Shown piece after piece: positions 4,396 through 5,909 of a stretch of DNA of 5,909 nt. Positions within the stretch are counted from its first letter, which is position 1, and every line of letters starts with the position of its first letter. The position numbers and the translations under genes are program-made. The notes under the pieces were generated by a model. The model did no database searches. It worked only from the letters and a program-made list of their open reading frames with translations, and was not told the DNA's origin. The DNA is from an uncultured Alistipes sp. (lineage in GTDB: Bacteria > Bacteroidota > Bacteroidia > Bacteroidales > Rikenellaceae), in assembly GCA_910586375.1 (NCBI GenBank), contig CAJUIE010000105.1:1-5909 (forward strand), written 5' to 3'.

Positions 4396-5331
4396 TCAGA
4401 GCAGGCCGCGGCCCGACTTTTTGATCCGCCCCTCGGCTGTGAGTGATTCGACGATCTTATCCAGTACGCCGTTGATGAAGTTGCTGCTGCCGGGCGTGGA
4501 GTAGTATTTCGATATTTCGATCCACTCGTCGAGCGTCACCTTAACGGGAATCGACCCAAACTCCATCAGCTCGGCCATTGCCGTGCCCATGATGAGGTTG
4601 TCCATGAAGACGATACGCTCCACGTCCCAGTTGGCGGTGAAGCGTTCGATATACTCCTGATTGCGGTCATAATTGACCAATGCTTTCTCGAAGAGGGTCT
4701 TCACAAAGTCGGGGTCTTCGTCGCTCTTGAACTGCGAAACGACCTTCAGCTCCGTATGCGAAGGACGAATCGCCGAGAGCGTCCGCAGGATCATCACCAC
4801 CGCATAAGGTACATCATCACTCCAAAGCAACGACATCTCCTCCAGCACATCGTCCAGCACGTCGCAGTTCTGCAGCTCCTTGAAAAACTCCTCCACCAGC
4901 CAACGGTCGTCATCCAGCGTGCGCACTTCACGCTGCATGTACTCCTTATAATAATCGCTCGCGACGAGCTGCGCATGAAGCGTACGAATCAGGTCAGGCT
5001 GGGTCTTCCAGCCCAACTTGCGGGCTGCCAGACGATCGTTCACCGCATCGCTGTTGGCGATAAGACGAATGACAGCATTGTCTACGAACTTGGTGTTGGG
5101 GTGAAGGTCCTCATGCGTGGGCAGCTTCTTCGCACGGGCCAGCTCCTGGCGGCTACGGGCATACTCGGCCAGCTCTACGGGCAGCGCCAACAGCTGGAAA
5201 TAAAGGTCATAGGCTTTGTCCACGGAGGCCATGAGGTTTTTTTCCGTGGCAATCATGTTGTCAGCCCCTGACTTGAGGTGGGCGAAAAGTGCCTTGACAA
5301 CTTTTATGCGAAGTAATCTTCTGCTCAGCAT
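4396..5331 (-). CDS. nusB: Transcription antitermination factor NusB (long Bacteroidota form)
   Basis: This 311-residue protein is about twice the length of E. coli NusB. It has the long N-terminal extension usual in Bacteroidota, beginning MLSRRLLRIKVVKALFAH and helical throughout. The NusB domain proper is C-terminal, with NWDVERIVFMDN (234-245), IPVKVTLDEWIEISKYY (about 261-277) and FINGVLDKI (285-293). NusB with NusE (S10) binds boxA RNA and supports rRNA antitermination. The start is ATG 5331 rather than the in-frame ATG 5358, because 5358 lies inside the -7 box (5363-5356) and homologues begin MLSRR. It is the first gene of the cluster, followed after 5 bp by the DUF1573 lipoprotein. 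Confidence 0.95.
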   Translation of the reverse strand: MLSRRLLRIKVVKALFAHLKSGADNMIATEKNLMASVDKAYDLYFQLLALPVELAEYARSRQELARAKKLPTHEDLHPNTKFVDNAVIRLIANSDAVNDRLAARKLGWKTQPDLIRTLHAQLVASDYYKEYMQREVRTLDDDRWLVEEFFKELQNCDVLDDVLEEMSLLWSDDVPYAVVMILRTLSAIRPSHTELKVVSQFKSDEDPDFVKTLFEKALVNYDRNQEYIERFTANWDVERIVFMDNLIMGTAMAELMEFGSIPVKVTLDEWIEISKYYSTPGSSNFINGVLDKIVESLTAEGRIKKSGRGLL

Positions 5332-5355
5332 AGAATAGAACGTTTGGGATGGGCG

Positions 5356-5363
5356 CAAAAGTA
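5356..5363 (-). promoter_or_regulatory. -7 box TACTTTTG of nusB
   Basis: Read on the minus strand, 5363-5356 is TACTTTTG, an exact TAnnTTTG match. It places the start near 5351 and gives a leader of about 20 nt to ATG 5331. The upstream region is rich in T on the minus strand but has no TTG at the usual distance. Confidence 0.7.
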
Positions 5364-5435
5364 CAACTAAAAATCAAAAAACGAAAATGCAGAACGAGAA
5401 AATATCGGACCCGGTTCGTTTCTCTGCGGCGGGTA

Positions 5436-5464
5436 CAGATAACGCCCCGGGAAACTGTTATCTG
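5436..5464. repeat. 8-bp perfect inverted repeat in the nusB/flavoprotein intergenic region
   Basis: CAGATAAC (5436-5443) and GTTATCTG (5457-5464) are exact reverse complements with a 13-base GC-rich spacer. Arm centres are 21 bp apart, two helical turns, as for many dimeric repressor sites. It lies about 73 bp upstream of the nusB -7 box and about 56 bp upstream of the flavoprotein -7 box. No T run follows on either strand, so it is not a standard terminator. Confidence 0.5.
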
Positions 5465-5519
5465 CCGAGGTTCAGGATCGAATAATCCTTAATTTTTCAC
5501 ACTTCATTTTTAATTTCAC

Positions 5520-5527
5520 TATCTTTG
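5520..5527 (+). promoter_or_regulatory. -7 box TATCTTTG of the flavoprotein gene, very close to the ATG
   Basis: TATCTTTG at 5520-5527 is an exact TAnnTTTG match within an AT-rich region (5481-5527). Only seven bases separate it from ATG 5535. The expected transcription start at about 5531-5534 leaves a leader of zero to four bases. No TTG is seen at the -33 position. Confidence 0.7.
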
Positions 5528-5534
5528 TCCCCAA

Positions 5535-5909
5535 ATGGAACAAACCCAAGAGAGACAACCGGCCGAGCGGCAACCCTACGACGTGATCGTCATCGGGGCC
5601 GGAGCTGCTGGCATGATGGCCGCAGGGACCGCTGCACACGGCGGCAAGCGAGTGCTGCTGCTGGAAAAAATGGAGAAATCGGGCCGCAAAGTCCGCATCT
5701 CCGGCAAAGGACGTTGCAACCTGACCAACGCCCGCCCCCCCGAGGAGTTTTTCGAACACCTGAGGGCCAACGCGGACTTTTTCACCCAGGCATTCGCCGA
5801 GTTCAACAACCGGGCGACGATCCGCTTCTTCTAACGGCAGGGCGTGAAGCTCGACATCGAGTGGGGTGAGCGTGTCTTTCCCCACAGCGGCAAGGCGTGG
5901 GACATAGCC
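5535..5909 (+). pseudogene. HI0933/BaiN-family NAD(P)/FAD-dependent oxidoreductase, interrupted by an in-frame TAA and cut by the right edge
   Basis: The N-terminal 99 residues are a classic FAD-binding Rossmann start. YDVIVIGAGAAGMMAA has Gly21, Gly23 and Gly26 of the GxGxxG motif. Glu44 ends strand 2 (RVLLLEK) and would hold the FAD ribose. KGRCNLTN (58-65) is typical of the HI0933 flavoprotein family, whose members are about 400 residues. Codon 100 is TAA (5832-5834). The same frame then stays open to the window end and encodes RQGVKLDIEWGERVFPHSG and a few more residues, the segment expected next in this family. The gene is thus interrupted by a point change, not ended. The family usually has FFE-x-QG here, so GAA to TAA is the likely event. 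A sequencing error near a contig edge would look the same. The gene diverges from nusB. Confidence 0.75.

Noticed and set aside
3965..4504. 179-codon + strand frame opposite the DUF1573 gene
   Set aside because: It is antisense to a lipoprotein with an intact lipobox and SCGCT motif. Its own protein has basic, low-information composition.
4756..5271. 171-codon + strand frame opposite nusB
   Set aside because: It is a shadow of a well-conserved NusB protein and has no family features of its own.
5332..5358. Upstream ATG 5358 as nusB start
   Set aside because: It falls inside the TACTTTTG -7 box, so it would not be in the transcript, and homologues begin at MLSRR (5331).
5472..5885. Minus-strand frame opposite the flavoprotein
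   Set aside because: The plus strand carries GxGxxG and GRCNLTN motifs in frame; the minus frame would cross the promoter and has no pattern.

Overview
The window looks like a chromosomal segment from a Bacteroidota gut-type bacterium, most likely Rikenellaceae such as Alistipes. That genus call is inference from protein style and moderately high GC. The phylum call is firmer. The -7 box TAnnTTTG recurs directly upstream of genes (TACCTTTG, TATCTTTG, TATTTTTG, TACTTTTG), Shine-Dalgarno sequences are scarce, NusB has the long Bacteroidota form, and DUF4294 and DUF1573 proteins are present.

Left part (1-2247): a secreted DUF4294 protein, cut by the left edge, is transcribed leftwards. A small FlK-type hot-dog thioesterase is transcribed rightwards. 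The two diverge from a perfect 16-bp palindrome that carries a TACCTTTG box on each strand. The thioesterase converges with a NhaD-family Na+/H+ antiporter gene, leaving only 10 bp between the stop codons.

Middle (2248-3578): a self-contained tRNA-Gln(UUG) unit has its own -33/-7 promoter, a short leader hairpin and an intrinsic terminator. The terminator is nearly symmetric and probably also serves the opposing genes. Facing it on the minus strand is a two-gene unit, a GlsB/YeaQ-type small membrane protein followed with a 4-bp ATGA overlap by a soluble protein made of six tandem LEA-like 11-residue repeats. This looks like a stress pair. Upstream of it lies a small TSCPD/TIGR03905-type cysteine protein with its own promoter, then about 170 bp of non-coding DNA that includes the yajC terminator.

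Right part (3579-5909): the minus-strand cluster nusB - DUF1573 lipoprotein - yajC links transcription antitermination to the Sec accessory subunit. yajC also has its own promoter and is closed by a strong terminator. Divergent from nusB, across a spacer with an inverted repeat, is the start of an HI0933/BaiN-type flavoprotein. Its reading frame is broken by a single TAA at codon 100 but stays recognisable and in frame to the window edge. Its -7 box is so close to the ATG that the transcript should be nearly leaderless.

I see no mobile element, CRISPR array or phage gene. Most of the window is conserved housekeeping DNA. The most unusual items are the palindromic divergent promoter, the LEA-repeat/GlsB pair, and the interrupted flavoprotein gene.
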